Assembly: GCA_030435675.1 (NCBI GenBank) | Contig: CM059625.1 | Location: forward strand, 14,012,001-14,076,000 | Length of the DNA: 64,000 nucleotides | From: Steinernema hermaphroditum | Lineage: Eukaryota; Nematoda; Chromadorea; Rhabditida; Steinernematidae | Reading direction: 5' to 3' | Shown here: positions 30,301 to 45,300 of the stretch, one piece after another | Numbering within the stretch: the stretch's first letter is position 1 | Layout: the number at the start of each line of letters is the position of its first letter | Position numbers and translations under genes: made by a program | Notes under the pieces: generated by a model | Databases searched by the model: none | Told to the model about the DNA's origin: nothing | What the model saw: only the letters and a program-made list of their open reading frames with translations

Positions 30301-33300
30301 CAGCTATTCAGACAGGGAATCTGTCTATATGTCTCGATGCCCTACCTCCGATGCGTCGAGTCCCCAACCTCGATGCCCTACCTTCGAAGCGTCGAGTCCC
30401 CAACCTCGATACCCTTCGTCCGAAGCGTCAGCTCTTCAGACAGGGAATCTGTCTATATGTCTCGATGCCCTACCTCCGATGCGTCGAGTCCCCAACCTCG
30501 ATCCCCACCTCGATACCCTTCGTCCGAAGCGTCAGCTATTCAGACAGGGAATCTGTCTATATGTCTCGATGCCCTACCTCCGATGCGTCGAGTCCCCAAC
30601 CTCGATGCCCTACCTCCGAAGCGTCAGCTCTTCAGACAGGGAATCTGTCTATATGTCTCGATGCCCTACCTCCGAAGCGTCGAGTCCCCAACCTCGATAC
30701 CCTTCGTCCGAAGCGTCAGCTCTTCAGACAGGGAATCTGTCTATATGTCTCGATGCCCTACCTCCGATGCGTCGAGTCCCCAACCTCGATACCCTTCGTC
30801 CGAAGCGTCAGCTATTCAGACAGGGAATCTGTCTATATGTCTCGATGCCCTACCTCCGATGCGTCGAGCCCCAACCTCGATGCCCTACCTTCGAAGCGTC
30901 GAGTCCCCAACCTCGATACCCTTCGTCCGAAGCGTCAGCTCTTCAGACAGGGAATCTGTCTATATGTCTCGATGCCCTACCTCCGATACGTCGAGTCCCC
31001 AACCTCGATACCCTTCGTCCGAAGCGTCAGCTCTTCAGACAGGGAATCTGTCTATATGTCTCGATGCCCTACCTCCGAAGCGTCGAGTCCCCAACCTCGA
31101 TACCCTTCGTCCGAAGCGTCAGCTATTCAGACAGGGAATCTGTCTATATGTCTCGATGCCCTACCTCCGATCCTTGCTACGTCGAGCCCCCAACCTCGAT
31201 GCCCTACCTTCGAAGCGTCGAGTCCCCAACCTCGATACCCTTCGTCCGAAGCGTCAGCTCTTCAGACAGGGAATCTGTCTATATGTCTCGATGCCCTACC
31301 TCCGATGCGTCGAGTCCCCAACCTCGATACGCTTCGTCCGAAGCGTCAGCTCTTCAGACAGGGAATCTGTCTATATGTCTCGATGCCCTACCTCCGATGC
31401 GTCGAGTCGCCAACCTCGATGCCCGTCCGAAGCGTCAGCTCCCAACTCAGACACGAATCTGTCTATATGTCTCGATGCCCTACCTCTTCGAAGCGTCGAG
31501 TCCCCAACCTCGATACCCTTCGTCCGAAGCGTCAGCTCTTCAGACAGGGAATCTGTCTATATGTCTCGATGCCCTACCTCCGATGCCTCGAGTCCCCAAC
31601 CTCGACACGCTTCGTCCGAAGCGTCAGCTATTCAGACAGGGAATCTGTCTATATGTCTCGATGCCCTACCTCCGAAGCGTCGAGTCCCCAACCTCGATAC
31701 CCTTCGTCCGAAGCGTCAGCTCTTCAGACAGGGAATCTGTCTATATGTCTCGATGCCCTACCTCCGAAGCGTCGAGTCCCCAACCTCGATACCCTTCGTC
31801 CGAAGCGTCAGCTCTTCAGACAGGGAATCTGTCTATATGTCTCGATGCCCTACCTCCGATGCGTCGAGTCCCCAACCTCGATACCCTTCGTCCGAAGCGT
31901 CAGCTATTCAGACAGGGAATCTGTCTATATGTCTCGATGCCCTACCTCCGATGCGTCGAGCCCCCAACCTCGATGCCCTACCTCCGAAGCGTCTTGAACT
32001 GTCTATATTTCTCGATGCCCTACCTTCGAAGCGTCGAGTCCCCAACCTCGATACCCTTCGTCCGAAGCGTCAGCTCTTCAGACAGGGAATCTGTCTATAT
32101 GTCTCGATGCCCTACCTCCGATGCGTCGAGTCCCCAACCTCGACACGCTTCGTCCGAAGCGTCAGCTATTCAGACAGGGAATCTGTCTATATGTCTCGAT
32201 GCCCTACCTCCGATGCTCAGCCCCCAACCTCGATGCCCTACCTTCGAAGCGTCGAGTCCCCAACCTCGATACCCTTCGTCCGAAGCGTCAGCTCTTCAGA
32301 CAGGGAATCTGTCTATATGTCTCGATGCCCTACCTCCGATGCGTCGAGTCCCCAACCTCGATACCCTTCGTCCGAAGCGTCAGCTCTTCAGACAGGGAAT
32401 CTGTCTATATGTCTCGATGCCCTACCTCCGATGCGTCGAGTCCCCAACCTCGATACCCTTCGTCCGAAGCGTCAGCTCTTCAGACAGGGAATCTGTCTAT
32501 ATGTCTCGATGCCCTACCTCCGAAGCGTCGAGTCCCCAACCTCGATACCCTTCGTCCGAAGCGTCAGCTCTTCAGACAGGGAATCTGTCTATATGTCTCG
32601 ATGCCCTACCTCCGAAGCGTCGAGTCCCCAACCTCGACACGCTTCGTCCGAAGCGTCAGCTATTCAGACAGGGAATCTGTCTATATGTCTCGATGCCCTA
32701 CCTCCGATGCGTCGAGTCCCCAACCTCGATGCCCTACCTTCGAAGCGTCGAGTCCCCAACCTCGATACCCTTCGTCCGAAGCGTCAGCTCTTCAGACAGG
32801 GAATCTGTCTATATGTCTCGATGCCCTACCTCCGATTCGTCGAGTCCCCAACCTCGATGCCCTACCTTCGAAGCGTCGAGTCCCCAACCTCGATACCCTT
32901 CGTCCGAAGCGTCAGCTCTTCAGACAGGGAATCTGTCTATATGTCTCGATGCCCTACCTCCGAAGCGTCGAGTCCCCAACCTCGATACCCTTCGTCCGAA
33001 GCGTCAGCTCTTCAGACAGGGAATCTGTCTATATGTCTCGATGCCCTACCTCCGATGCCTCGAGGCCCTCGCCAACCTCGATACCCTTCGTCCGAAGCGT
33101 CAGCTCTTCAGACAGGGAATCTGTCTATATGTCTCGATGCCCTACCTTCGAAGCGTCGAGTCCCCAACCTCGATACCCTTCGTCCGAAGCGTCAGCTCTT
33201 CAGACAGGGAATCTGTCTATATGTCTCGATGCCCTACCTCCGATGCGTCGAGTCCCCAACCTCGATGCCCTTCGTCCGAAGCGTCGAGCCCCACTCTCCT

Positions 33301-36300
33301 TCGTCCGAAGCGTCAGCTATTCAGACAGGGAATCTGTCTATATGTCTCGATGCCCTACCTCCGAAGCGTCGAGCCCCAACAACTCGATGCCCTACCTTCG
33401 AAGCGTCGAGTCCCCAACCTCGATACCCTTCGTCCGAAGCGTCAGCTCTTCAGACAGGGAATCTGTCTATATGTCTCGATGCCCTACCTCCGAAGCGTCG
33501 AGTCCCCAACCTCGATGCCCCTTCGTCCGAAGCGTCAGCTCTTCAGACAGGGAATCTGTCTATATGTCTCGATGCCCTACCTCCGATGCGTCGAGTCCCC
33601 AACCTCGATACCCTTCGTCCGAAGCGTCAGCTCTTCAGACAGGGAATCTGTCTATATGTCTCGATGCCCTACCTCCGATGCGTCGAGTCCCCAACCTCGA
33701 TGCCCCACGCTTCGTCCGAAGCGTCAGCTCTTCAGACAGGGAATCTGTCTATATGTCTCGATGCCCTACCTCCGATACGTCGAGTCCCCAACCTCGATAC
33801 CCTTCGTCCGAAGCGTCAGCTATTCAGACAGGGAATCTGTCTATATGTCTCGATGCCCTACCTCCGATGCGTCGAGTCCCCCAACCTCGATGCCCTACCT
33901 TCGAAGCGTCGAGTCCCCAACCTCGATACCCTTCGTCCGAAGCGTCAGCTATTCAGACAGGGAATCTGTCTATATGTCTCGATGCCCTACCTCCGATTCG
34001 AGTCCCCAACCTCGATGCCCTCCCTTCGAAGCGTCGAGTCCCCAACCTCGATACCCTTCGTCCGAAGCGTCAGCTCTTCAGACAGGGAATCTGTCTATAT
34101 GTCTCGATGCCCTACCTCCGATGCCTCGAGTCCCCAACCTCGATACCCTTCGTCCGAAGCGTCAGCTATTCAGACAGGGAATCTGTCTATATGTCTCGAT
34201 GCCCTACCTCCGATGCGTCGAGCCCCCAACCTCGATGCCCTACCTTCGAAGCGTCGAGTCCCCAACCTCGATACCCTTCGTCCGAAGCGTCAGCTCTTCA
34301 GACAGGGAATCTGTCTATATGTCTCGATGCCCTACCTCCGATGCGTCGAGTCCCCAACCTCGATGCCCTACCTTCGAAGCGTCGAGTCCCCAACCTCGAT
34401 ACCCTTCGTCCGAAGCGTCAGCTCTTCAGACAGGGAATCTGTCGTCTATATGTCTCGATGCCCTACCTCCGAAGCGTCGAGTCCCCAACCTCGATACCCT
34501 TCGTCCGAAGCGTCAGCTATTCAGACAGGGAATCTGTCTATATGTCTCGATGCCCTACCTCCGATGCGTCGAGCCCCCAACCTCGATGCCCTACCTTCGA
34601 AGCGTCGAGTCCCCAACCTCGATACCCTTCGTCCGAAGCGTCAGCTCTTCAGACAGGGAATCTGTCTATATGTCTCGATGCCCTACCTCCGATGCGTCGA
34701 GTCCCCAACCTCGATACCCTTCGTCCGAAGCGTCAGCTCTTCAGACAGGGAATCTGTCTATATGTCTCGATGCCCTACCTCCGAAGCGTCAGCTCTTCAG
34801 ACAGGGAATCTGTCTATATGTCTCGATGCCCTACCTTCCGAAGCGTCGAGTCCCCAACCTCGATACCCTTCGTCCGAAGCGTCAGCTCTTCAGACAGGGA
34901 ATCTGTCTATATGTCTCGATGCCTCATGCCCTACCTCCGAAGCATCGAGTCCCCAACCTCGATACCCTTCGTCCGAAGCGTCAGCTCTTCAGACAGGGAA
35001 TCTGTCTATATGTCTCGATGCCCTACCTCCGAAGCGTCGAGTCCCCAACCTCGATACCCTTCGTCCGAAGCGTCAGCTCTTCAGACAGGGAATCTGTCTA
35101 TATGTCTCGATGCCCTACCTCCGATGCCTCGATGCCCTACCTCCGAAGCGTCGAGTCCCCAACCTCGATACCCTTCGTCCGAAGCGTCAGCTATTCAGAC
35201 AGGGAATCTGTCTATATGTCTCGATGCCCTACCTCCGATGCGTCGAGCCCCCAACCTCGATGCCCTACCTTCGAAGCGTCGAGTCCCCAACCTCGATACC
35301 CTTCGTCCGAAGCGTCAGCTCTTCAGACAGGGAATCTGTCTATATGTCTCGATGCCCTACCTCCGAAGCGTCGAGTCCCCAACCTCGATACCCTTCGTCC
35401 GAAGCGTCAGCTCTTCAGACAGGGAATCTGTCTATATGTCTCGATGCCCTACCTCCGAAGCGTCGAGTCCCCAACCTCGATACCCTTCGTCCGAAGCGTC
35501 AGCTATTCAGACAGGGAATCTGTCTATATGTCTCGATGCCCTACCTCCGATACGTCGAGTCCCCAACCTCGATGCCCTACCTTCGAAGCGTCGAGTCCCC
35601 AACCTCGATACCCTTCGTCCGAAGCGTCAGCTCTTCAGACAGGGAATCTGTCTATATGTCTCGATGCCCTACGTCCCCAACCTCGATGCCCTACCTCCGA
35701 AGCGTCGAGTCCCCAACCTCGATACGCTTCGTCCGAAGCGTCAGCTCTTCAGACAGGGAATCTGTCTATATGTCTCGATGCCCTACCTCCGATCCGTCGA
35801 GTCCCCAACCTCGATGCCCTACCTTCGAAGCGTCGAGTCCCCAACCTCGATACCCTTCGTCCGAAGCGTCAGCTCTTCAGACAGGGAATCTGTCTATATG
35901 TCTCGATAGTCTCGATGCCCTACCTCCGAAGCGTCGAGTCCCCAACCTCGATACCCTTCGTCCGAAGCGTCAGCTCTTCAGACAGGGAATCTGTCTATAT
36001 GTCTCGATGCCCTACCTCCGATAGCGTCGAGCCCCCAACCTCGATGCCCTACCTTCGAAGCGTCGAGTCCCCAACCTCGATACCCTTCGTCCGAAGCGTC
36101 AGCTCTTCAGACAGGGAATCTGTCTATATGTCTCGATGCCCTACCTCCGATGCCTCGAGTCCCCAACCTCGATACCCTTCGTCCGAAGCGTCAGCTATTC
36201 AGACAGGGAATCTGTCTATATGTCTCGATGCCCTACCTCCGATGCGTCGAGTCCCCAACCTCGATGCCCTACCTTCGAAGCGTCGAGTCCCCAACCTCGA

Positions 36301-39300
36301 TACCCTTCGTCCGAAGCGTCAGCTCTTCAGACAGGGAATCTGTCTATATGTCTCGATGCCCTACCTCCGATGCGTCGAGTCCCCAACCTCGATACCCTTC
36401 GTCCGAAGCGTCAGCTCTTCAGACAGGGAATCTGTCTATATGTCTCGATGCCCTACCTCTCGAAGCGTCGAGTCCCCAACCTCGATACCCTTCGTCCGAA
36501 GCGTCAGCTCTTCAGACAGGGAATCTGTCTATATGTCTCGATGCCCTACCTCCGATGCGTCGAGTCCCCAACCTCGATACCCTTCGTCCGAAGCGTCAGC
36601 TATTCAGACAGGGAATCTGTCTATATGTCTCGATGCCCTACCTCCGATGCGTCGAGTCCCCAACCTCGATGCCCTACCTTCGAAGCGTCGAGTCCCCAAC
36701 CTCGATACCCTTCGTCCGAAGCGTCAGCTCTTCAGACAGGGAATCTGTCTATATGTCTCGATGCCCTACCTCCGATGTCAGCCCCCACCTCGATGCCCTA
36801 CCTTCGAAGCGTCGAGTCCCCAACCTCGATACCCTTCGTCCGAAGCGTCAGCTCTTCAGACAGGGAATCTGTCTATATGTCTCGATGCCCTACCTCCGAT
36901 GCGTCGAGTCCCCAACCTCGATACCCTTCGTCCGAAGCGTCAGCTCTTCAGACAGGGAATCTGTCTATATGTCTCGATGCCCTACCTCCGATGCGTCGAG
37001 TCCCCAACCTCGATACCCTTCGTCCGAAGCGTCAGCTCTTCAGACAGGGAATCTGTCTATATGTCTCGATGCCCTACCTACGAAGCGTCGAGTCCCCAAC
37101 CTCGATACCCTTCGTCCGAAGCGTCAGCTCTTCAGACAGGGAATCTGTCTATATGTCTCGATGCCCTACCTCCGATGCGTCTCGAGTCCCCAACCTCGAT
37201 ACCCTACTCGTCCGAAGCGTCAGCTCTTCAGACAGGGAATCTGTCTATATGTCTCGATGCCCTACCTTCCGAAGCGTCGAGTCCCCAACCTCGATACCCT
37301 TCGCCTTTCCGAAGCGTCAGCTCTTCAGACAGGGAATCTGTCTATATGTCTCGATGCCCTTCCTCCGAAGCGTCGAGTCCCCAACCTCGATACCCTTCGT
37401 CCGAAGCGTCAGCTATTCAGACAGGGAATCTGTCTATATGTCTCGATGCCCTACCTCCGATGCGTCGAGCCCCCAACCTCGATGCCCTACCTTCGAAGCG
37501 TCGAGTCCCCAACCTCGATACCCTTCGTCCGAAGCGTCAGCTCTTCAGACAGGGAATCTGTCTATATGTCTCGATGCCCTACCTCCGATGCCTCGAGTCC
37601 CCAACCTCGATACCCTTCGTCCGAAGCGTCAGCTATTCAGACAGGGAATCTGTCTATATGTCTCGATGCCCTACCTCCGATGCCTCGAGTCGCCAACCTC
37701 GACCCTACCTTCGAAGCGTCGAGTCCCCAACCTCGATACCCTTCGTCCGAAGCGTCAGCTCTTCAGACAGGGAATCTGTCTATATGTCTCGATGCCCTAC
37801 CTCCGATGCGTCGAGTCCCCAACCTCGATGCCCTACCTTCGAAGCGTCGAGTCCCCAACCTCGACACCCTTCGTCCGAAGCGTCAGCTCTTCAGACAGGG
37901 AATCTGTCTATATGTCTCGATGCCCTACCTCCGAAGCGTCGAGTCCCCAACCTCGATGCCCTTCGTCCGAAGCGTCAGCTCTTCAGACAGGGAATCTGTC
38001 TATATGTCTCGATGCCCTACCTCCGATGCGTCGAGTCCCCAACCTCGATCCCTACTTTCAACTCGAGTCCCCAACCTCGATACCCTTCGTCCGAAGCGTC
38101 AGCTCTTCAGACAGGGAATCTGTCTATATGTCTCGATGCCCTACCTCCGATGCGTCGAGTCCCCAACCTCGATACCCTTCGTCCGAAGCGTCAGCTCTTC
38201 AGACAGGGAATCTGTCTATATGTCTCGATGCCCTACCTCCGAAGCGTCCTCGAGGTCCCCAACCTCGATACCCTTCGTCCGAAGCGTCAGCTCTTCAGAC
38301 AGGGAATCTGTCTATATGTCTCGATGCCCTACCCCACGCGAGCCCCATGTCTCGATGCCCTACCTTCGAAGCGTCGAGTCCCCAACCTCGATACCCTTCG
38401 TCCGAAGCGTCAGCTCTTCAGACAGGGAATCTGTCTATATGTCTCGATGCCCTACCTCCGATGCGTCGAGCCCCCAACCTCGATGCCCTACCTTCGAAGC
38501 GTCGAGTCCCCAACCTCGATACCCTTCGTCCGAAGCGTCAGCTCTTCAGACAGGGAATCTGTCTATATGTCTCGATGCCCTACCTCCGATGCGTCGAGTC
38601 CCCAACCTCGATGCCCTTCGCTCACAATCCGTCCGAAGCGTCAGCTCTTCAGACAGGGAATCTGTCTATATGTCTCGATGCCCTACCTCCGATGCCTCGA
38701 GTCCCCAACCTCGATACCCTTCGTCCGAAGCGTCAGCTCTTCAGACAGGGAATCTGTCTATATGTCTCGATGCCCTACCTCCGATACGTCGAGTCCCCAA
38801 CCTCGATGCCCTACCTTCGAAGCGTCGAGTCCCCAACCTCGATACCCTTCGTCCGAAGCGTCAGCTCTTCAGACAGGGAATCTGTCTATATGTCTCGATG
38901 CCCTACCTCCGATGCGTCGAGTCCCCAACCTCGATACCCTTCGTCCGAAGCGTCAGCTCTTCAGACAGGGAATCTGTCTATATGTCTCGATGCCCTACCT
39001 TCGACAGGGAATCTGTCTATATGTCTCGATGCCCTACCTCCGATAGCGTCGAGTCCCCAACCTCGATACCCTTCGTCCGAAGCGTCAGCTCTTCAGACAG
39101 GGAATCTGTCTATATGTCTCGATGCCCTACCTCCGATGCCTCGAGTCCCCAACCTCGATACGCTTCGTCCGAAGCGTCAGCTATTCAGACAGGGAATCTG
39201 TCTATATGTCTCGATGCCCTACCTCCGATGCCTCGAGTCCCCAACCTCGATGCCCTCCTTTCGAAGCGTCGAGTCCCCAACCTCGATACCCTTCGTCCGA

Positions 39301-42300
39301 AGCGTCAGCTCTTCAGACAGGGAATCTGTCTATATGTCTCGATGCCCTACCTCCGATGCGTCGAGTCCCCAACCTCGATGCCCTACCTTCGAAGCGTCGA
39401 GTCCCCAACCTCGATACCCTTCGTCCGAAGCGTCAGCTCTTCAGACAGGAATCTGTCTATATGTCTCGATGCCCTACCTCCGATGCGTCGAGTCCCCAAC
39501 CTCGATACCCTTCGTCCGAAGCGTCAGCTCTTCAGACAGGGAATCTGTCTATATGTCTCGATGCCCTACCTCCGATGCGTCGAGTCCCCAACCTCGATGC
39601 CCTTCGTCCGAAGCGTCAGCTCTTCAGACAGGAATCTGTCCCTTCGTCCGAAGCGTCAGCTCTTCAGACAGGGAATCTGTCTATATGTCTCGATGCCCTA
39701 CCTCCGAAGCGTCGAGTCCCCAACCTCGATACCCTTCGTCCGAAGCGTCAGCTATTCAGACAGGGAATCTGTCTATATGTCTCGATGCCCTACCTCCGAA
39801 GCGTCGAGTCCCCAACCTCGATCACCGCTTCGTCCGAAGCGTCAGCTCTTCAGACAGGGAATCTGTCTATATGTCTCGATGCCCTACCTCCGAAGCGTCG
39901 AGTCCCCAACCTCGATACCCTTCGTCCGAAGCGTCAGCTCTTCAGACAGGGAATCTGTCTATATGTCTCGATGCCCTACCTCCGATGCGTCGAGTCCCCA
40001 ACCTCGATACCCTTCGTCCGAAGCGTCAGCTCTTCAGACAGGGAATCTGTCTATATGTCTCGATGCCCTACCTCCGAAGCGTCGAGTCCCCAACCTCGAC
40101 ACCCTTCGTCCGAAGCGTCAGCTCTTCAGACAGGGAATCTGTCTATATGTCTCGATGCCCTACCTCCGAAGCGTCGAGTCCCCAACCTCGATACCCTTCG
40201 TCCGAAGCGTCAGCTCTTCAGACAGGGAATCTGTCTATATGTCTCGATGCCCTACCTCCGATGCGTCGAGTCCCCAACCTCGATGCCCTACGGTCGAGTC
40301 CCCAACCTCGATTCCCTTCGTCCGAAGCGTCAGCTCTTCAGACAGGGAATCTGTCTATATGTCTCGATGCCCTACCTCCGATGCGTCGAGTCCCCAACCT
40401 CGATACCCTTCGTCCGAAGCGTCAGCTCTTCAGACAGGGAATCTGTCTATATGTCTCGATGCCCTACCTCCGAAGCGTCGAGTCCCCAACCTCGATACCC
40501 TTCGTCCGAAGCGTCAGCTCTTCAGACAGGGAATCTGTCTATATGTCTCGATGCCCTACCTCCGATGCGTCGAGTCCCCAACCTCGATACCCTTCGTCCG
40601 AAGCGTCAGCTCTTCAGACAGGGAATCTGTCTATATGTCTCGATGCCCTACCTCCGAAGCGTCGAGTCCCCAACCTCGATACCCTTCGTCCGAAGCGTCA
40701 GCTATTCAGACAGGGAATCTGTCTATATGTCTCGATGCCCTACCTCCGATACGTCGAGTCCCCAACCTCGATGCCCTACTTTCGAAGCGTCGAGTCCCCA
40801 ACCTCGATACCCTTCGTCCGAAGCGTCAGCTCTTCAGACAGGGAATCTGTCTATATGTCTCGATGCCCTACCTCCGATGCCTCGAGTCCCCAACCTCGAC
40901 ACCCTTCGTCCGAAGCGTCAGCTATTCAGACAGGGAATCTGTCTATATGTCTCGATGCCCTACCTCCGATGCGTCGAGCCCCCAACCTCGATGCCCTACC
41001 TTCGAAGCGTCGAGTCCCCAACCTCGATACCCTTCGTCCGAAGCGTCAGCTCTTCAGACAGGGAATCTGTCTATATGTCTCGATGCCCTACCTCCGATGC
41101 GTCGAGTCCCCAACCTCGACACGCTTCGTCCGAAGCGTCAGCTCTTCAGACAGGGAATCTGTCTATATGTCTCGATGCCCTACCTCCGAAGCGTCGAGTC
41201 CCCAACCTCGATACCCTTCGTCCGAAGCGTCAGCTCTTCAGACAGGGAATCTGTCTATATGTCTCGATGCCCTACCTCCGATCCGTCGAGTCCCCAACCT
41301 CGACACGATTCGTCCGAAGCGTCAGCTCTTCAGACAGGGAATCTGTCTATATGTCTCGATCCCTCTCGATGCGTCGAGTCCCCAACCTCGATGCCCCTTC
41401 GTCCGAAGCGTCAGCTCTTCAGACAGGGAATCTGTCTATATGTCTCGATGCCCTACCTCCGAAGCGTCGAGTCCCCAACCTCGATACCCTTCGTCCGAAG
41501 CGTCAGCTCTTCAGACACTTAATCTGTCTATATGTCTCGATGCCCTACCTCCGATGCCTCGAGTCGCCAACCTCGATGCCCTACCTTCGAAGCGTCGAGT
41601 CCCCAACCTCGATACCCTTCGTCCGAAGCGTCAGCTCTTCAGACAGGGAATCTGTCTATATGTCTCGATGCCCTACCTCCGATGCCTCGAGTCCCCAACC
41701 TCGATACCCTTCGTCCGAAGCGTCAGCTATTCAGACAGGGAATCTGTCTATATGTCTCGATGCCCTACCTCCGATGCGTCGAGCCCCCAACCTCGATGCC
41801 CTACCTTCGAAGCGTCGAGTCCCCAACCTCGATACCCTTCGTCCGAAGCGTCAGCTCTTCAGACAGGGAATCTGTCTATATGTCTCGATGCCCTACCTCC
41901 GAAGCGTCGAGTCCCCAACCTCGATACCCTTCGTCCGAAGCGTCAGCTATTCAGACAGGGAATCTGTCTATATGTCTCGATGCCCTACCTCCGAAGCGTC
42001 GAGTCCCCAACCTCGATACCCTTCGTCCGAAGCGTCAGCTCTTCAGACAGGGAATCTGTCTATATGTCTCGATGCCCTACCTCTCCGATGCGTCGAGTCC
42101 CCAACCTCGATACCCTTCGTCCGAAGCGTCAGCTCTTCAGACAGGGAATCTGTCTATATGTCTCGATGCCCTACCTCCGATACGTCGAGTCCCCAACCTC
42201 GATACCCTTCGTCCGAAGCGTCAGCTATTCAGACAGGGAATCTGTCTATATGTCTCGATGCCCTACCTCCGATGCGTCGAGCCCCCAACCTCGATGCCCT

Positions 42301-45300
42301 ACCTTCGAAGCGTCGAGTCCCCAACCTCGATACCCTTCGTCCGAAGCGTCAGCTCTTCAGACAGGGAATCTGTCTATATGTCTCGATGCCCTACCTCCGA
42401 TGCCTCGAGTCCCCAACCTCGACACGCTTCGTCCGAAGCGTCAGCTCTTCAGACAGGGAATCTGTCTATATGTCTCGATGCCCTACCTCCGATGCGTCGA
42501 GTCCCCAACCTCGATGCCCTTCGTCCGAAGCGTCAGCTCTTCAGACAGGGAATCTGTCTATATGTCTCGATGCCCTACCTCCGAAGCGTCGAGTCGAGCC
42601 AAATCTGTCAACTCGATACCCTTCGTCCGAAGCGTCAGCTCTTCAGACAGGGAATCTGTCTATATGTCTCGATTCATGCCCTACCTTCGAAGCGTCGAGT
42701 CCCCAACCTCGATACCCTTCGTCCGAAGCGTCAGCTATTCAGACAGGGAATCTGTCTATATGTCTCGATGCCCTACCTCCGATACGTCGAGTCCCCAACC
42801 TCGATGCCCTACTTTCGAAGCGTCGAGTCCCCAACCTCGATACCCCTCGTCCGAAGCGTCAGCTCTTCAGACAGGGAATCTGTCTATATGTCTCGATGCC
42901 CTACCTCCGATGCACACTGCCCTACCTTCGAAGCGTCGAGTCCCCAACCTCGATACCCTTCGTCCGAAGCGTCAGCTCTTCAGACAGGGAATCTGTCTAT
43001 ATGTCTCGATGCCCTACCTCCGATGCCTCGAGCCCCCTCGAGTCCCCAAGCCCCCCCCTCGATACCCTTCGTCCGAAGCGTCAGCTCTTCAGACAGGGAA
43101 TCTGTCTATATGTCTCGATGCCCTACCTCCGAAGCGTCGAGTCCCCAACCTCGATACCCTTCGTCCGAAGCGTCAGCTATTCAGACAGGGAATCTGTCTA
43201 TATGTCTCGATGCCCTACCTCCGATGCGTCGAGTCCCCAACCTCGATACCCTTCGTCCGAAGCGTCAGCTATTCAGACAGGGAATCTGTCTATATGTCTC
43301 GATGCCCTACCTCCGATGCGTCGAGTCCCCAACTTGCCCTACTCGAAGCGTCGATCCCAACCTCATACCCTTCGTCCGAAGCGTCAGCTCTTCAGACAGG
43401 GAATCTGTCTATATGTCTCGATGCCCTTCCTCCGAAGCGTCGAGTCCCCAACCTCGATACCCTTCGTCCGAAGCGTCAGCTATTCAGACAGGGAATCTGT
43501 CTATATGTCTCGATGCCCTACCTCCGATGCGTCGAGCCCCCAACCTCGATGCCCTACCTTCGAAGCGTCGAGTCCCCAACCTCGATACCCTTCGTCCGAA
43601 GCGTCAGCTCTTCAGACAGGGAATCTGTCTATATGTCTCGATGCCCTACCTCCGATGCGTCGAGTCCCCAACCTCGATGTCCTTCGAAGCGTCGAGTCCC
43701 CAACCTCGACACCCTTCGTCCGAAGCGTCAGCTCTTCAGACAGGGAATCTGTCTATATGTCTCGATGCCCTACTCTCGAAGCGTCGAGTCCCCAACCTCG
43801 ATACCCTTCGTCCGAAGCGTCAGCTCTTCAGACAGGGAATCTGTCTATATGTCTCGATGCCCTACCTCCGATGCGTCGAGTCCCCAACCTCGATGCCCTA
43901 CCTTCGAAGCGTCGAGTCCCCAACCTCGATACCCTTCGTCCGAAGCGTCAGCTCTTCAGACAGGGAATCTGTCTATATGTCTCGATGCCCTACCTCCGAT
44001 GCGTCGAGTCCCCAACCTCGATACCCTTCGTCCGAAGCGTCAGCTCTTCAGACAGGGAATCTGTCTATATGTCTCGATGCCCTACCTCCGATACGTCGAG
44101 TCCCCAACCTCGATACCCTTCGTCCGAAGCGTCAGCTATTCAGACAGGGAATCTGTCTATATGTCTCGATGCCCTACCTCCGATGCGTCGAGCCCCCAAC
44201 CTCGATGCCCTACCTTCGAAGCGTCGAGTCCCCAACCTCGATACCCTTCGTCCGAAGCGTCAGCTCTTCAGACAGGGAATCTGTCTATATGTCTCGATGC
44301 CCTACCTCCGATACGTCGAGTCCCCAACCTCGATACCCTTCGTCCGAAGCGTCAGCTATTCAGACAGGGAATCTGTCTATATGTCTCGATGCCCTACCTC
44401 CGATGCGTCGAGTCCCCAACCTCGATGCCCTTCTATATGTCTCGATGCCACTACCTCCGATGCGTCGAGCCCCCAACCTCGATGCCCTACCTTCGAAGCG
44501 TCGAGTCCCCAACCTCGATACCCTTCGTCCGAAGCGTCAGCTCTTCAGACAGGGAATCTGTCTATATGTCTCGATGCCCTACCTCCGATGCGTCGAGTCG
44601 CCAACCTCGATACCCTTCGTCCGAAGCGTCAGCTATTCAGACAGGGAATCTGTCTATATGTCTCGATGCCCTACCTCCGATGCGTCGAGTCCCCAACCTC
44701 GATGCCCTACCTCCGAAGCGTCGAGTCCCCAACCTCGATACCCTTCGTCCGAAGCGTCAGCTCTTCAGACAGGGAATCTGTCTATATGTCTCGATGCCCT
44801 ACCTCCGATGCGTCGAGTCCCCAACCTCGATACCACGCTTCGTCCGAAGCGTCAGCTATTCAGACAGGGAATCTGTCTATATGTCTCGATGCCCTACCTC
44901 CGATGCGTCGAGTCCCCAACCTCGATACCCTTCGTCCGAAGCGTCAGCTCTTCAGACAGGGAATCTGTCTATATGTCTCGATGCCCTACCTCCGATGCCT
45001 CGAGTCCCCAACCTCGATACCCTTCGTCCGAAGCGTCAGCTATTCAGACAGGGAATCTGTCTATATGTCTCGATGCCCTACCTCCGATGCGTCGAGTCCC
45101 CAACCTCGATGCCCTACCTTCGAAGCGTCGAGTCCCCAACCTCGATACCCTTCGTCCGAAGCGTCAGCTCTTCAGACAGGGAATCTGTCTATATGTCTCG
45201 ATGCCCTACCTCCGATACGTCGAGTCCCCAACCTCGATACCCTTCGTCCGAAGCGTCAGCTCTTCAGACAGGGAATCTGTCTATATGTCTCGATGCCCTA